64,000 bases of DNA, taken from Dactylonectria macrodidyma. Lineage: Eukaryota > Ascomycota > Sordariomycetes > Hypocreales > Nectriaceae. The notes beneath the pieces are model-generated. The model worked only from the letters and a program-made list of their open reading frames with translations, was not told the origin of the DNA and searched no databases. Of the stretch, positions 32,738 to 44,091 are shown in pieces. The DNA is taken from contig JAGMUV010000051.1 of the NCBI GenBank assembly GCA_020744425.1, positions 164,742-228,741 on the forward strand. The letters run 5' to 3'. The position numbers and the translations under genes were made by a program. Numbering within the stretch: the first letter of the stretch is position 1; each line of letters starts with the position of its first letter.

Positions 32738-33496
32738 CTACCAGGGGATAATGGTCCCATCATTGTTTCGGAAGGTTCCGCTAAGCTGATTGGGGTCAAT
32801 CTCAAATGTCGTCTTGACCATGTTGGCCACGCTCGTTTCCACCGAAATGCCGCCCAGAGCCTCCATATCCATCCCGCTGCCGGCTGTGAGATCTGTCTCC
32901 ACCAGGCCGGGGTGGAACATGAAGCTAGTCAACCAAGGCTCCTCAAAGGAGAGCAGACGGATGAACCAGTTCAGGGCCGACTTGGACGCGCCATAGGGGC
33001 TCGAGCTCTCAGGGAAGTTGGAGAAGGTCTCCTGCGACCCGATAGAGCCGATGATGGTGGAGATGGCGATGAACCTGGGGCTGCCGGTCTTGCTAGCCTT
33101 GAGAAGATCCGCCGTGGCCTGGAAGAGGGTCAAGGGGCCGATGACGTTGACATTAAAGTGCTTGAGCGTGTTGGAGACGGAAGTCTTTCGGACGCTGGTG
33201 CCGCCCTGAGCGATGCCGGCGTTGGCAATGACGATGTCTAGATGAGTGACACCCTGTTCGCGGAGCTGAGCCACGGCACTTGCAGCATCAGTCTCAAAAG
33301 CAGCGTCTAGCTTGACGATGATAAGCTTCGTGTCCGGTCCCTTGGGCAGGTCGGCGAGCGCCTTGGACGTCGGGTGCGAGGGGTCGCGGACAGCAGCGAT
33401 GACAGTGGTCGAGGGCTTCTGCAGGATGCGCTGGACGAAGCCCTTGCCGATGCCGCGGTTGGCGCCAGTGATGAGGTAGCTCGAAGGGGCACTCAT
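32738..33496 (-). CDS. Short-chain dehydrogenase/reductase
   Basis: Single exon, 252 residues, classical SDR length. The start is the ATG at 33496 (MSAPSSYLITGANRGIG). The frame stays open upstream, but that part is 5' leader. The cofactor motif TGANRGIG, the structural NAG in VIANAGIAQGG, the catalytic Ser in ISTIIGSIGSQ and YGASK (YxxxK) are all in place. Fungal relatives are often described as NAD(P)-binding SDRs of aflatoxin-ketoreductase-like or toxin-biosynthesis type, but the substrate cannot be read from sequence. An ATCAGTAA lies 307 bp upstream. Confidence 0.92.
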   Translation of the reverse strand: MSAPSSYLITGANRGIGKGFVQRILQKPSTTVIAAVRDPSHPTSKALADLPKGPDTKLIIVKLDAAFETDAASAVAQLREQGVTHLDIVIANAGIAQGGTSVRKTSVSNTLKHFNVNVIGPLTLFQATADLLKASKTGSPRFIAISTIIGSIGSQETFSNFPESSSPYGASKSALNWFIRLLSFEEPWLTSFMFHPGLVETDLTAGSGMDMEALGGISVETSVANMVKTTFEIDPNQLSGTFRNNDGTIIPW

Positions 33497-33802
33497 TTTG
33501 GTAGTTGCGAGTAGAACAAATAGATGTGAAGGTTGAGAATCAAGGTGGAGGTGTTGATGAAGAGTGTGTTCCTTTCGAGAGCACAATCTTCAACTATATA
33601 CCAAGCATCCAATTGACAAGGACTACAATGGGACGCTGCATGATGCTTTGAAATCGAACATAGTCGATGAACCATGCACCGCAATGCGTTCGATGCTGGA
33701 CTAGGGAAACGAATGCTTAGTCAAAGCGGCCTCGTTATGGAAGACATCCGACACCTTTCGCAAGAGGCTATGAGGGCTTTCAAGATCCAAGCTCTGTTCC
33801 GC

Positions 33803-33810
33803 ATCAGTAA
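33803..33810 (+). promoter_or_regulatory. ATCAGTAA octamer
   Basis: 307 bp upstream of the short-chain dehydrogenase start (minus-strand gene). Confidence 0.35.
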
Positions 33811-36337
33811 CAACGCAATCTTGTCACCCACACTTGGGGCCGATTCAGAGAGGTGGGGATATTTCTCCTTCCAGAAAGCATTAGACAAGTCAGGGCGTCT
33901 CCACTATGTAGGAACAGCATTATATAAACGGCCGAACTAAACAGTAATCGTGACGATTTAACTCCGAGCTGGAAATAGCCATGCCACAGCGATTTCCGAT
34001 CAACCACCCTTACATATCTCTATCAGTAAAACCAGGACATGGGCTAAGCATACGTTGTGTGCGTTCGGGAAATAGCATAGTTCGACAATTGCTCAAAATG
34101 GTGTATTTCAAGTCTCGTTTCATCTCGCGCCCGATTGATCTAAGCTGTTGGTCGTGCTATAGAGAAAGGCTGGAGATGAAATTCTTCGGAGAATTACTCT
34201 TTCGACTCGGTTGCCTACCCTATACTAAAGAGTCTCGTTATTATCCTATTACCCGTCAACTCTCCTGTAAAAATCTTTTCTTGACAGCCACTGTTTATGC
34301 GTTGCTAAGGTGCGGAGTTTGCACAGGCCACTTTTACTTGTAACAGTCTTTAGCGTCCATCTGGGCACTAACAGATATACAATCTGAGGAATTAAAAGAG
34401 TTGGCCTCACCTTATATTGCTCATGCCAGGCCCAAGATAGCTTTAGAACCAAGCTATCAAGAGCATCAGGACTCGCGAGATATAACCTGATTAATAGCAG
34501 CCAGCTATAGCAGTTTTTCTCCCCTTGTGGTTTTCCCGCTGTTGCGATCTATATGTATAACTCCTCGGTTACTGGAGGGATCGGGAGGCTAGACGACCAA
34601 TCCTTCGGGATATAAGAAGGTTCTTCTGGGTCTCTGGCTGGTATGCAGATGTGTGACGGTCAAGGTTCCCAACGTAGTAAACCGTAACCCGACTGGTTTA
34701 TGGGGGCGTAACGTACTGAGCGTGGGGTGGCGAATCACGTCTGATAATGTCAAGATGTATTCTTGAGTAATCAAATTGTATTGAAAGCTGAAGAACTAGA
34801 TAGACAGGAGATGTGCGAATGAGCGAAACTATATACTTGTTTCCTTTCTTGATGGATCGTGGCGATCCTGGAAAAGCGCGCTCCAATCCTTATTGGCCCT
34901 CGGCTCGAGGTTACTCCGTCCCGCGTTGCCACGCCGATCCAATCGTACCATCAGTCGACGTGCGTCGTAACACTGCATTCGTTGTGTGACACCGTTCGGA
35001 GGAGCTGAGCTCCTGCGGTGGAGACGCTCTGGCCGTGAGCAGCACCATGGCGTGGCTAAAGACATTCCGCTGGCCGGTCAGAGCGTACCATGTCGTCCAG
35101 GTTCTGTTGATTCGACCTCATCGAGGATGTACCAGTGAACAGCCGCCACGTTACTCTCACCTGAGACATTTCGCCAGCTATCCCTTTAGGACGGTTGGGC
35201 CGCATTTATGCGGCTGCCTTACCGGATTGTTGTCCCTGTAAATCCTGTATGTTGTACTTGGCGGGTGTAAAAGTCCACGACCCGCGGTGCATTTCGTCAA
35301 CACGGGGACTCATTGAAAGGGAAAAAGACCATTGATTGGGAAACAACAGTGACTCAAATTTTATTATGGAATTATTAGTGAGCTTAAGTATCTATGCTTA
35401 GCTAAATACCAGTTTAGGTAGGCCAGAAGCTATGTATATAGAAGTAATTGTGCAGCTAAAACATGCTCCTCCCGGGATAAGTAAATTCATAGTTTGATAA
35501 GTAATCGCGGACGCGCTGTTTTGACCAGAGCCCGACTTATCCATTTCGGCAGCCCAGCCCACTACTTCGTAGGATTCATGTCAATCACTGACCACCGCTT
35601 GGGCCTCCCTCAAACGTAGCACAGCCGATCAGGCGCCCGAGCAACCCACCAGTAAGCCACCTCAGCCCGACCAAGGCACATGCAGTCTGGATGGCTGTTT
35701 TGGTGTTGCTGTAGGCTTGGGCAGCAGGCAGCAATGGGTCAATGCATTTCCGGCAACGTTAGCCGAGAAAACACGGCATCCTGACGGTTTTATCTGCCTT
35801 GGCTGCTGCCGGCAGACAAGCGACTCATAGGTCTCGGTATCGGTAAGACAAGAAGCTCGGTTACAAACAACAACTGCAATGCAGCAGCAAAAGGGTGAAT
35901 AGATAAGCTAGGTTGGTGTGAGAGTCAGTGCTGAAAAATGGTTGAACGCTATGTCAGGCTCTCGAAATGGGCGCGCGGTACGAGACCTCTAACGCTAGCT
36001 AGAGTGTATCTGAATTGAGAATACGGCTTCCAATTCAAATAATGAATACCGAAATGAAATGAGAGGGCGCCATTGGAGGATGTTTGACAGGTCTCTTGAG
36101 CTTAACTGGCAGCATTTTGGAAAGAAGCGAGTTCTGGTGGAACTACTGTAACAACCCCTGTTCTGTAGATAGTGGGCAGGGATATTCTGCTGTTGGTCCT
36201 GTGTAACATTCATAGCTGGGTTTTGACCCTGGGTCGATTCCTCGCGAGCCAATACTATCGCCGAGCTTGCCGCTGGGGTGGGGAGCGCATTTTCAACTGT
36301 GACCAACATGCATAACAGTTGTCGCACTAGTCAAAGC

Positions 36338-36345
36338 ATCAGTAA
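36338..36345 (+). promoter_or_regulatory. ATCAGTAA octamer
   Basis: 178 bp upstream of the NO VEIN-like gene. Rightmost copy found in the window. Confidence 0.3.
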
Positions 36346-36515
36346 TTACCGGAGGTCATTTGCTTCACCAGGCTCGGCTGGCTTTTCTTCTGCAACTTCT
36401 CTCCCTTCTGGTTTATCTCGACAACGAATCTCCCTAGGTCTTCCAGCTGCTGGTTGGCCGTTCTATTGTATTGAAACCACGCTCGCACAAGACGCAACAA
36501 TCACACTGAGTCACC

Positions 36516-39500
36516 ATGGCGAGCGCACAAGAAGCAGAGCAGATTGTCCGCCGCCTCGCCGGAAAGTGGGGAATCCTCGATGAAGATATGATGGACGACA
36601 TCGAGGGGTTCAATTCTGAGTACCGTCGGAGAATTGACGAAAACTGGCTGGCTATGGAAAGCGCGGCATCGCACTCTATCAAAATGTGAGTAGCCGAGCT
36701 TAAACCTTTGGCCACACGTCTGCTAATTGTTTGTCAGATTAGCCAAGCATATCTATGGCAGCGGCGCCAGATTTGTCTTTGAACTTCTTCAAAATGCCGA
36801 GGACAACGTCTTTGAGAAGGCTACTGCAGCAGGTGCACTGCATTTCATCTCCTTCAAAATACATCCCAATCACATCATTGTCGATTGCAATGAGGATGGA
36901 TTCAATGAGAAAGATTTGGAGGCTATCTGCGCTGTTGGACAAAGCACCAAGTCGGCTTCCCACGGATACATCGGTGCTAAGGGCATTGGATTCAAGTCTG
37001 TTTTCATTGCCGCGTCTAGAATTCACATCCAGTCCGGGAATTTCTCGTTCGAGTTCCGACACAAAAAAACGGACCCGGGTATTGGCATGGTCAGACCAAT
37101 CTGGGTCAATCCTGTTGAGACCATACCCAAGCCTTTGACTCGTATGACACTATACATCCACGACCAAGGAGATCAAGGCGACATTCAACATTTGAAGAGG
37201 ATCATCTCCATGCAATTAGACGAGCTCCAGGAAACATGCTTACTCTTCCTCCGAAAACTTGAGCAAATCAGCGTCGAATTTTACGACGAAAATGGCGAAC
37301 TTGAGCGATCGAAACATTTCCGCAAGCAAAAGATTGACGAACACCGCGTGTCTTTGGAGACTACCTCTCTTAGTCATAGGGAAGAAACAATCCAAAGCCA
37401 GATATACCATATCACAAAGCTGACAGCAACTGGCTTGACGCGGAGCGACAACCGTGAGCTTCCCGATACCGACGATGCTCGAAGAATCTCCTCGATGGCT
37501 GAAGTTATTTTGGCTTTCCCGCTCAAAAGCGATTCTAAGCCACTTGTGACACGAAAAAAACAAGACCTCTTCGCATTTTTGCCTCTCAGAAAATCCGACT
37601 ACAAGGCTAGCTTGACTACTCCTGCGCAATGCAAGCATATGCTGACTGCCTTCATATAGTTTCTCATTCACTCGGATTTCGACACAAATGCCAACCGGCA
37701 GGACATAGTCACCACATCACGAAGAAATTTGGACCTCCGTGGTTGGATTGCGACCGCGTTCATGCAGGCGATTTTACAATTCTGCGAGCATCCTACCCTC
37801 TGCTACGACTGGCCAACGTTTCTTCCATCCTTGGATGAGAGTTCCGATGCATTTTGGTCGGGCCTAGATTACAAGATCAAGGAACTGATGAAGAAAAGAC
37901 CTGTTTTGAGGTCGCGCAATCGAACTGATTTGCGCCTCATTGGCGACGTACGGATCCTCGGCAGTGATGCGAAAGACGGAGACGGACGACCTGTATTTGA
38001 CGACCCAGCTATAGATCTGTACCTTTCACCAAATTATCATCAATCGGCGGTGGATATTCTCAAAGACTATGGGCTCCGAGTGATGTCTGTCGACATTCTT
38101 CTCAATTTGCTGGAGACCGATCTTCGCAGCGCCAACTCAAAAATGCAAGGCAAAGACACGACTGATGATTGGCACTCGGTTGTGGCGCGAGTGCTTTCTC
38201 GGTGGTTCGAGAAGAATCCCTCAATTGCATTACGCCTCAAAACGCTTCCTTTGCTTCCTTTGAGAGATGAAGGATTTATATCGATTGCGTCAGGGCCGGT
38301 TTATTTCTCAGCGACAGGTGACATCGACATTCCTCTGTCCTTGGATCTTAGGGTAGTCAGTCCTTCCGCATCTAAGAATCCTGATCGAACCGCCTTATTT
38401 CGGCAACTAGGAGTCTCCGAGGCAACAATTGACCAAGTGAGAGCCTCGATTTTGAGGCGTTTCAGCTCAAACTCCAGCGAATCGTTTGAGACACTCAAGG
38501 CCTACCTTGTTTATCTTTACCTGACACACCAGCCTGGCACACACACACCAGGAGGATACACAAATGTCAAGGTTGTCAGTGATACCTGGTACAGCAGAAA
38601 CCCATTTGAGGTGGACATTTATCTTCCTGGCACCAATCATGCCTACAGCCCCGCGAGCCTCCTGGCTGCCCAAGGCACTGCACCTGGCCTGTCTGTGGAA
38701 TTTTTGCATGCGAAAAACATGGAACACGTACCAGCTAAGCCAACCGCATCTCACCCAAGTTGGGAGAAGTGGCTTTGTGAATCCCTTAGCATCCGCGATC
38801 GACTGAGACTTTTGTCACGCAATGGAGACACTTTGTCAGATACTTTTCTGTACGTCTTTGAGCATCGTCCGGATAAGTTTTTGGGTTTATTTGAGCATCT
38901 CTGGTTGCGCGAGAAGTCAAATCTGGAGAGAAAACGGACTCTCCGATCTGAGATTGAAAGTCTTTCCGCGAAGGCGCTTTGCGGAGTGAATTTTTCACTC
39001 AAGCTGAAAGAAACTTGGCTTCCCTTCCAGAATCTGCAAGAATCTGTCAACCGCTACATGGAACGTCCCGAACAATTCCCTTTTCTCAGATTCGAGGGAT
39101 TAGACATGACTCAGCCATTTGGAACAAAGTGGAATTTCCTGAACGAGTATTTTTTCGTCGGGAAGGATGACAGCATGGACTTCCTTCTCGAAATACTCCG
39201 CTACATCCAGCGGTCATGTCCTGAACCTTCTACTAGTCAGTCCGAAAAGGTGTTTGACTTATATGTCGCTGTCTCCTTCAAACTTGCGGTGGCCAATGAT
39301 CAACCAGAAGCTCGACGCAAAATTGGGTGAGTATACGGTAGTTTATTCCTAGACATATTACTGTTCACTGACTTGGTAATAGGGCGTATTTTCGGGGACA
39401 AGGCGTCCTCGGGCAAGATGAAGAGGCACCCATGTGGACATCATCATCTCGTTGTTTGTGGGTCGCACCCCCGGATATGACAACGGTACATTCCCTCAAG

Positions 39501-42079
39501 ATTCTCTATTCAAGAATGGTAGACGAATCCCAAATGGGATATATCGAGAACCTCTTTCACAGAACGCTCGAAGTACCTGATGCTTCGTTTAAGCATTTGG
39601 TGGCTGAGCTAGAGGCACTTCGGAAGGCGGGTTGTGAGGACAAAGCTCGCATATGGGCGTTGTACGAATACTTGGACGAGAACATAATGCCCACATTCGA
39701 TCCGAGGTACGTTTTATTCAATCTTAGCCATTGGCATTGCCTGTTTCAATATATTGACACAAGAACAGAGCTGTATTTGAGGCATCTCGCCTCATCTATC
39801 ACGAGACGCGACAAGGCGAGTCGGGTTGGTACAAGACCTCTGATTGCGTGTGGTCCAGCGAGACAGCAATACGCGGTAAAGCCATCCTAGATGGGTGTTG
39901 GGAGGGTAGAAAAAGCTTTTTTGTCGGCAAACTGGGGGTGAAGTTGCTCACCCTCCAGATGATCTACGATGAGCTGCGGCAGTCGCCTGAGAGAAGCGTG
40001 GGAGATATGAAAGCGGCTATCTTGTTGCTAAATGGCTTCTTGGACACCGAGCCAACCCGATTGGACCCACAACCCATCAGAAAAGCCAAGATCTTTCCCG
40101 TTAGGTATCCGAGTGGGACTGTCGTGTTGACCTCTGTGGACGTGGACTTTGCGATTGGAGATCGAGACAAGCGGAAAGCGATGTTTCAGGACCAGATTAG
40201 TCTTTTGGACTTTGGTTTGGATGACGTTCATCTTCTCAAGCCACTCTTGGAGTGGTTGAGCCTCCAAGATCGACACTTATCCAATGCTGTCACAGAAACC
40301 ACCTCAATCTCCAGCGATTCGGGACCTGGGCGGCCGATCTCATCACGCAACCGAGACCTGAGACGCAAAGCTTATTATATCACTCGGTACGTACTGAAAG
40401 AGATGAGATTGTTCGAATGATGCTAATTATGCCCTACCAACCAGAGTAGCATCTACCTTTCACAGCCCTCGATTTCAATACGACCAAAAGGGGCTCTATG
40501 AGCAGCTGCGCACAATGAGAGTCATGGAGATTGACGGAATATCCTCTGTATTGAAAATATCCCAAAACAGGCGGCCATTCCAAGTCGAGGACCCAACCGC
40601 CAAAGTGCATATTGACGACGAGACTTCAGAGGGACTCACTATTTACGTCCCGAGGAAACGCAAACCGCAAGAAATGTGCTTTTGCTCAGTTCTGCCCAAG
40701 AGGCTTGCGGCATGGCTTATGCAACACCCGACGAGTCTTGAAGAAGGAACTGTTGAAGTTGATGCAGTCAACGCTCTAACTTCAATTTTTGCCTCTGACC
40801 AGTCCGTCCTTGACGACATTCTCGATGACCAGGGGATTGTACAAGTGGCATTCGAGAATGAGGACGAAGGTCATGATGACGAAGACGAGGACGATGATGA
40901 AGATGAAGACGGAGAGGAAGAGCAGGAGCAAGAACAGCAACAATCTGACAATCCCCTTGAAACTGACGACGCCTCTTCAGAACAACAAATGACTCCGACT
41001 CATTCCTCGGTGAATGATAGCCCGTCACCACGTGTTGGGCTATCGGATGCTGAGCCCGAAGGTGGCCTCATGGAAACAGTTGTTGAGACCATTTCTCGGC
41101 AAAGCCAACTGTCACATCAGTCTCGCTCTGCAAGCGGAGATGTCCCCTCGCGACCAACTGTACTTCATCATTCATCACAGTCACCAAGCGATTCGAGCCC
41201 TCGGGCTCGTCAGTACTTATCACCAATGCCTGATATTCGACCTTCTGAAGACGCGCAATATCTCGCGATTCTGAATAGGGTTGTTGAGAAAGCCCGAAGA
41301 GCAACATTTCCATCAAGGGGGTCATTCGATATGAGTGATTTGCGTGGTGCTCTGTCCGGGGGTGCGGGAAATGCAGGTGAACATGAAAGTTTTGACGGAT
41401 TGGATGTCACGACCAGGTTTCGGTCCACTAACCAACTAGAGCGTGACAAGAAGATTGGGGCTGCGGGCGAGCTATACGTGAGTAATGCTGCATGCACAAC
41501 ACAAATGTTCAAGGCTGACTGAAGTTCTCGTCTAGGTCTTCGAGCTCTTATCCCAACTCGAGATGCCAGGTTGGGATCGTGCAAACTGGCAAAGCACAAT
41601 TAGAACATACGTGACGATCCATCCAGACTACACGCACATGAGGGAATGGAACAGAAAAGAGACCGCAGATTTGGTCTATGCCGATACTACAGGACACTTC
41701 ACCGACACCCTCATCGGCTGTGGCTATCTCGATCATGATCAATGGCATGGAGCGCGGCCCAAGTATTACATAGAAGTCAAGACGACAACTGGGCCGTGTG
41801 ACACCCCCTTCTACATGAGCGGCAACCAATACAAACTTGTAAGTATTTCAGGGAAGGCTACTACTAGCATAAGCTAACTTAACGCAGATGGGACGCATTC
41901 ACCACAAAGAAGATCGCTCAGAAGTCTACATGATCTTCCGCGTGTTTTGGTTGAACAGCGAGAGGATCGGTCTCTGTGTTTATTTCGACCCGGAGCAACT
42001 TAGGCAAGACGGGCGGCTTGTGTTTACAGGACAGACGTGGTCTATTACTTCAGGGGCCGGAGCGGAGGCAAATGCTTAA
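36516..42079 (+). CDS. NO VEIN-like protein: GHKL ATPase plus DUF3883 nuclease-fold domain
   Basis: Eight exons: 36516..36685, 36738..37605, 37660..39326, 39383..39706, 39769..40386, 40445..41477, 41536..41838 and 41888..42079, giving 1,724 residues. The N-terminus is a Bergerat-fold ATPase: N-box FELLQNAEDN (72-80), DCNEDGF (106-112) and the lid GYIGAKGIGFKSVF (133-146), as in sacsin/Hsp90-like ATPases. A long helical middle part follows. An acidic Asp/Glu/Gln run lies at about 1353-1383. The C-terminal ~170 residues begin GAAGELYVFELLSQ and include YYIEVKTTTG (about 1640), the E-x-K signature of DUF3883, a PD-(D/E)XK-like domain. The combination is that of plant NO VEIN and of ATPase-nuclease proteins in bacterial conflict systems. 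Function in fungi is not established. Intron 2 appears to be GC-AG (37606-37659). All other introns are GT-AG. Confidence 0.86.
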
Positions 42080-42476
42080 GCGCAAGCGCAAGATATTTAA
42101 AGCTGAACTAGTACAATGTCTTCATCGACCCCCTTTATAGAATACAAATAGTGTGATGCTCGTCTACTACTCAAGAATGTACACTAGAAACGCGCCCCGT
42201 TTCCAATTCTAGACCAATCATATCCTTTAAATTCATCCCCTCGTTTTGCCCTCAGAAACGGGGCCCGTTTCCAAAATCGCGTGTTTGGCAAAACGCGAAA
42301 CGCGCCCCGTTTCTATTGCGATGGTCTGTGCCATGCTGGTAGAGCGAGATGAGCACAAGCCCTCAGCTAATAAGCATCCCCTTCGCTTGATCTCAATTAA
42401 AGCAGACGCATATATAGGACAAAAAAGCATCGATGATGTCATCTAGTTCGTTGCGCCCTGCGAACACCAGGCATCC
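42080..42476. other. Intergenic with a recurring CG-rich motif
   Basis: Holds the three-copy motif noted separately at 42188-42313. No gene seen. Confidence 0.5.
42188..42313. repeat. Three copies of a GAAACG-GCCCCGTTTC motif
   Basis: AAACGCGCCCCGTTTC occurs near 42190 and 42299, and the variant AAACGGGGCCCGTTTC near 42256, all within about 125 bp. Each is close to palindromic (GAAACG...CGTTTC). Function unknown. Confidence 0.5.
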
Positions 42477-42489
42477 CTACTATTCTCTT
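42477..42489 (+). repeat. Left target-site duplication of the LINE
   Basis: CTACTATTCTCTT, repeated exactly at 48151-48163 on the other side of the element. Confidence 0.8.
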
Positions 42490-42560
42490 GACTCTTTACA
42501 CTCTTTACATTCTTTACACTCTTTACACTCTTTACACTCTTTACACTCTTTACACTCTTC
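42490..42560 (+). repeat. 9-bp tandem repeat at the LINE 5' end
   Basis: About seven and a half copies of ACTCTTTAC, with one variant unit (ATTCTTTAC). It lies inside the target duplications, so it belongs to the element and may act in its promoter. Confidence 0.8.
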
Positions 42561-42606
42561 TAGGCGAAAGAACGGGTTGGCGCTGCCGTAAGCGTGGCAC
42601 CGGGAG

Positions 42607-44091
42607 ATGGACGCGACCGCCGAGGAGATCATGGTCGCGGGTGGGGATTCGGTGACCGCGACGCGTCGCTCGTCGAGACCCGTGAAACCAACCGCGAAAG
42701 CCCAAAAGTTTTGGCAAGTAGCCTCAAGCCAGGCCGGGACATCGAAGAATGCCGGCACAAAGCAAGTGGCAGCAGGCGACAACGACTGGGACAATGCGGA
42801 CGAGGGACTGCAGGCTGTGGATGGCGCGGCCCGCAGCGATTCATCGCTAATGCAGATGATGCTCCAGACGACGCTCCAGACGATGCTCCAGGAAACGTCG
42901 AGCCATCTTATGAGCAAGCAGAAACAGATGCTGGAGAGACTCTGGGATGCTTTGGTGGAGAACCAGCAGAAAGCGACAAAGGTGATTAGCGAGCAGCTGG
43001 AGATGATCCGACAACTCCAGCAGGAGATACGAACGGTCAGGGCCGAGGCGGCTGACGTCCGGAAAAAGGCCGAGGAAACCAGAAGCATGCAGGAACAGAC
43101 AGCACGTGAGATGAAACAGATGCGCGAGCAGCTGATTGAACAGCTCAGGCAGGTGAGGGAACAAGCGGCAGAAGAAACAAAGCAGTTGCGAGAGCAACTA
43201 GACGCGATGGCCAAAAGTATTCAGGCCAACAGCGCCCAGACGAGCCCGCACCCATCGTATGCAGACGTAGCCCGTACCCCGCCGTCAAGCCAGCCAAGCA
43301 ACCTTCAAACCCTCGCGTCGATGCAAACAACACCATCCACACTTACGGATACTCTCTTCTGCACTATCGACACATCGCGTGTCAACGAGGAGGAGAAGGG
43401 CAAAGCGCAAGTGGGAGGAATTCGACAGGCCATTGAGGAGGAGATGCGAAAGAAGGAGGGCCGACAGGACTGGAGGTGTGCAGCTGTGGTGAGGAACGCA
43501 AAGAACGCAGACCGTATTAAGGTGATCTGCCGAGACGAGTCGGAGATGAAGCTCGTCAAGGAAGCGGCAGAGAAGACAGCAGTCAAGGGCGCAAGAGTCC
43601 TCAGGGACCAACTGTATCCGGTCAAAGTTGACGGCGCAAACAGGGCAGCGGTCCTGGACGCAGCTGGCAACGTGCTGCCAGGCACAGCGGAGGCGCTGGG
43701 AAAGGAGAACGGAGTGACGATTGCCAAGATGCAGTGGCTCAGCGACAAGGAGAATGGGAAATCCTACGGCTCGATGGTGATCTACGTTACGAAGGTGAGC
43801 GATGCGCAACGCTTGCTGGAAGAGAGATACTTTCACCTCGCTGGGGAGTCGGCCAGCACCAACGTTTTCGAGCGACGCCAAGGCCCAGTCCAATGCTACA
43901 ACTGCTGGGAGCTTGGTCACAAAGCCTTCACCTGCAACAGACCCCAGCGATGCGGCAAATGTGCGGAAACGGGACACCGCCACACACAGTGCCAGGCGAT
44001 CGAGCCGAAGTGCGTTCTCTGCAGAGGACCACACGAATCGCTCAGTCGCAACTGCCGAGTACGACAACTACATGACGGCAATGTGCACTAA
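42607..44091 (+). CDS. LINE ORF1, gag-like nucleic-acid-binding protein
   Basis: 494 residues. A coiled coil at roughly 135-230 (repeats such as EQLIEQLRQVREQAAEE) should drive multimerisation. A conserved middle region contains SYADVARTPPSS and FCTIDTSRVNEEEKG, which is also seen in the decayed copy at 56.2-57.1 kb. The C-terminus has three CCHC-type zinc knuckles: CYNCWELGHKAFTC, CGKCAETGHRHTQC and CVLCRGPHESLSRNC. It would coat element RNA and chaperone reverse transcription. The frame ends at 44091, after the likely ORF2 start, so the two ORFs overlap. Confidence 0.92.
   Translation: MDATAEEIMVAGGDSVTATRRSSRPVKPTAKAQKFWQVASSQAGTSKNAGTKQVAAGDNDWDNADEGLQAVDGAARSDSSLMQMMLQTTLQTMLQETSSHLMSKQKQMLERLWDALVENQQKATKVISEQLEMIRQLQQEIRTVRAEAADVRKKAEETRSMQEQTAREMKQMREQLIEQLRQVREQAAEETKQLREQLDAMAKSIQANSAQTSPHPSYADVARTPPSSQPSNLQTLASMQTTPSTLTDTLFCTIDTSRVNEEEKGKAQVGGIRQAIEEEMRKKEGRQDWRCAAVVRNAKNADRIKVICRDESEMKLVKEAAEKTAVKGARVLRDQLYPVKVDGANRAAVLDAAGNVLPGTAEALGKENGVTIAKMQWLSDKENGKSYGSMVIYVTKVSDAQRLLEERYFHLAGESASTNVFERRQGPVQCYNCWELGHKAFTCNRPQRCGKCAETGHRHTQCQAIEPKCVLCRGPHESLSRNCRVRQLHDGNVH

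Larger units (their letters stand above)
33497..36515. other. Long intergenic region without a supported gene
   Basis: Three kilobases of AT-rich and mixed sequence with only short frames. Contains ATCAGTAA at 33803, 34022 and 36338. A GC-poor tract from 35.3 to 35.5 kb and short CAGC-rich repeats near 35.7-35.9 kb were noted. No transposon ends recognised. Confidence 0.45.

Noticed and set aside
42477..42560. CRISPR-like or satellite interpretation of the ACTCTTTAC array
   Set aside because: Units are contiguous 9-mers without spacers in a eukaryotic genome and lie inside the LINE boundaries.
42480..43214. Minus-strand 244-codon frame ending in repeated ECK units
   Set aside because: It is the antisense of LINE ORF1 and of the 9-mer tandem array.
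43285..44067. Minus-strand 260-codon frame
   Set aside because: Shadow of LINE ORF1, whose zinc knuckles and coiled coil identify the true strand.
43802..44071. Upstream extension of LINE ORF2 to 43802
   Set aside because: The frame is open but has no ATG in a sensible place and overlaps the ORF1 zinc knuckles; endonuclease homology begins after 44072. It matters only if +1 frameshifting is used.
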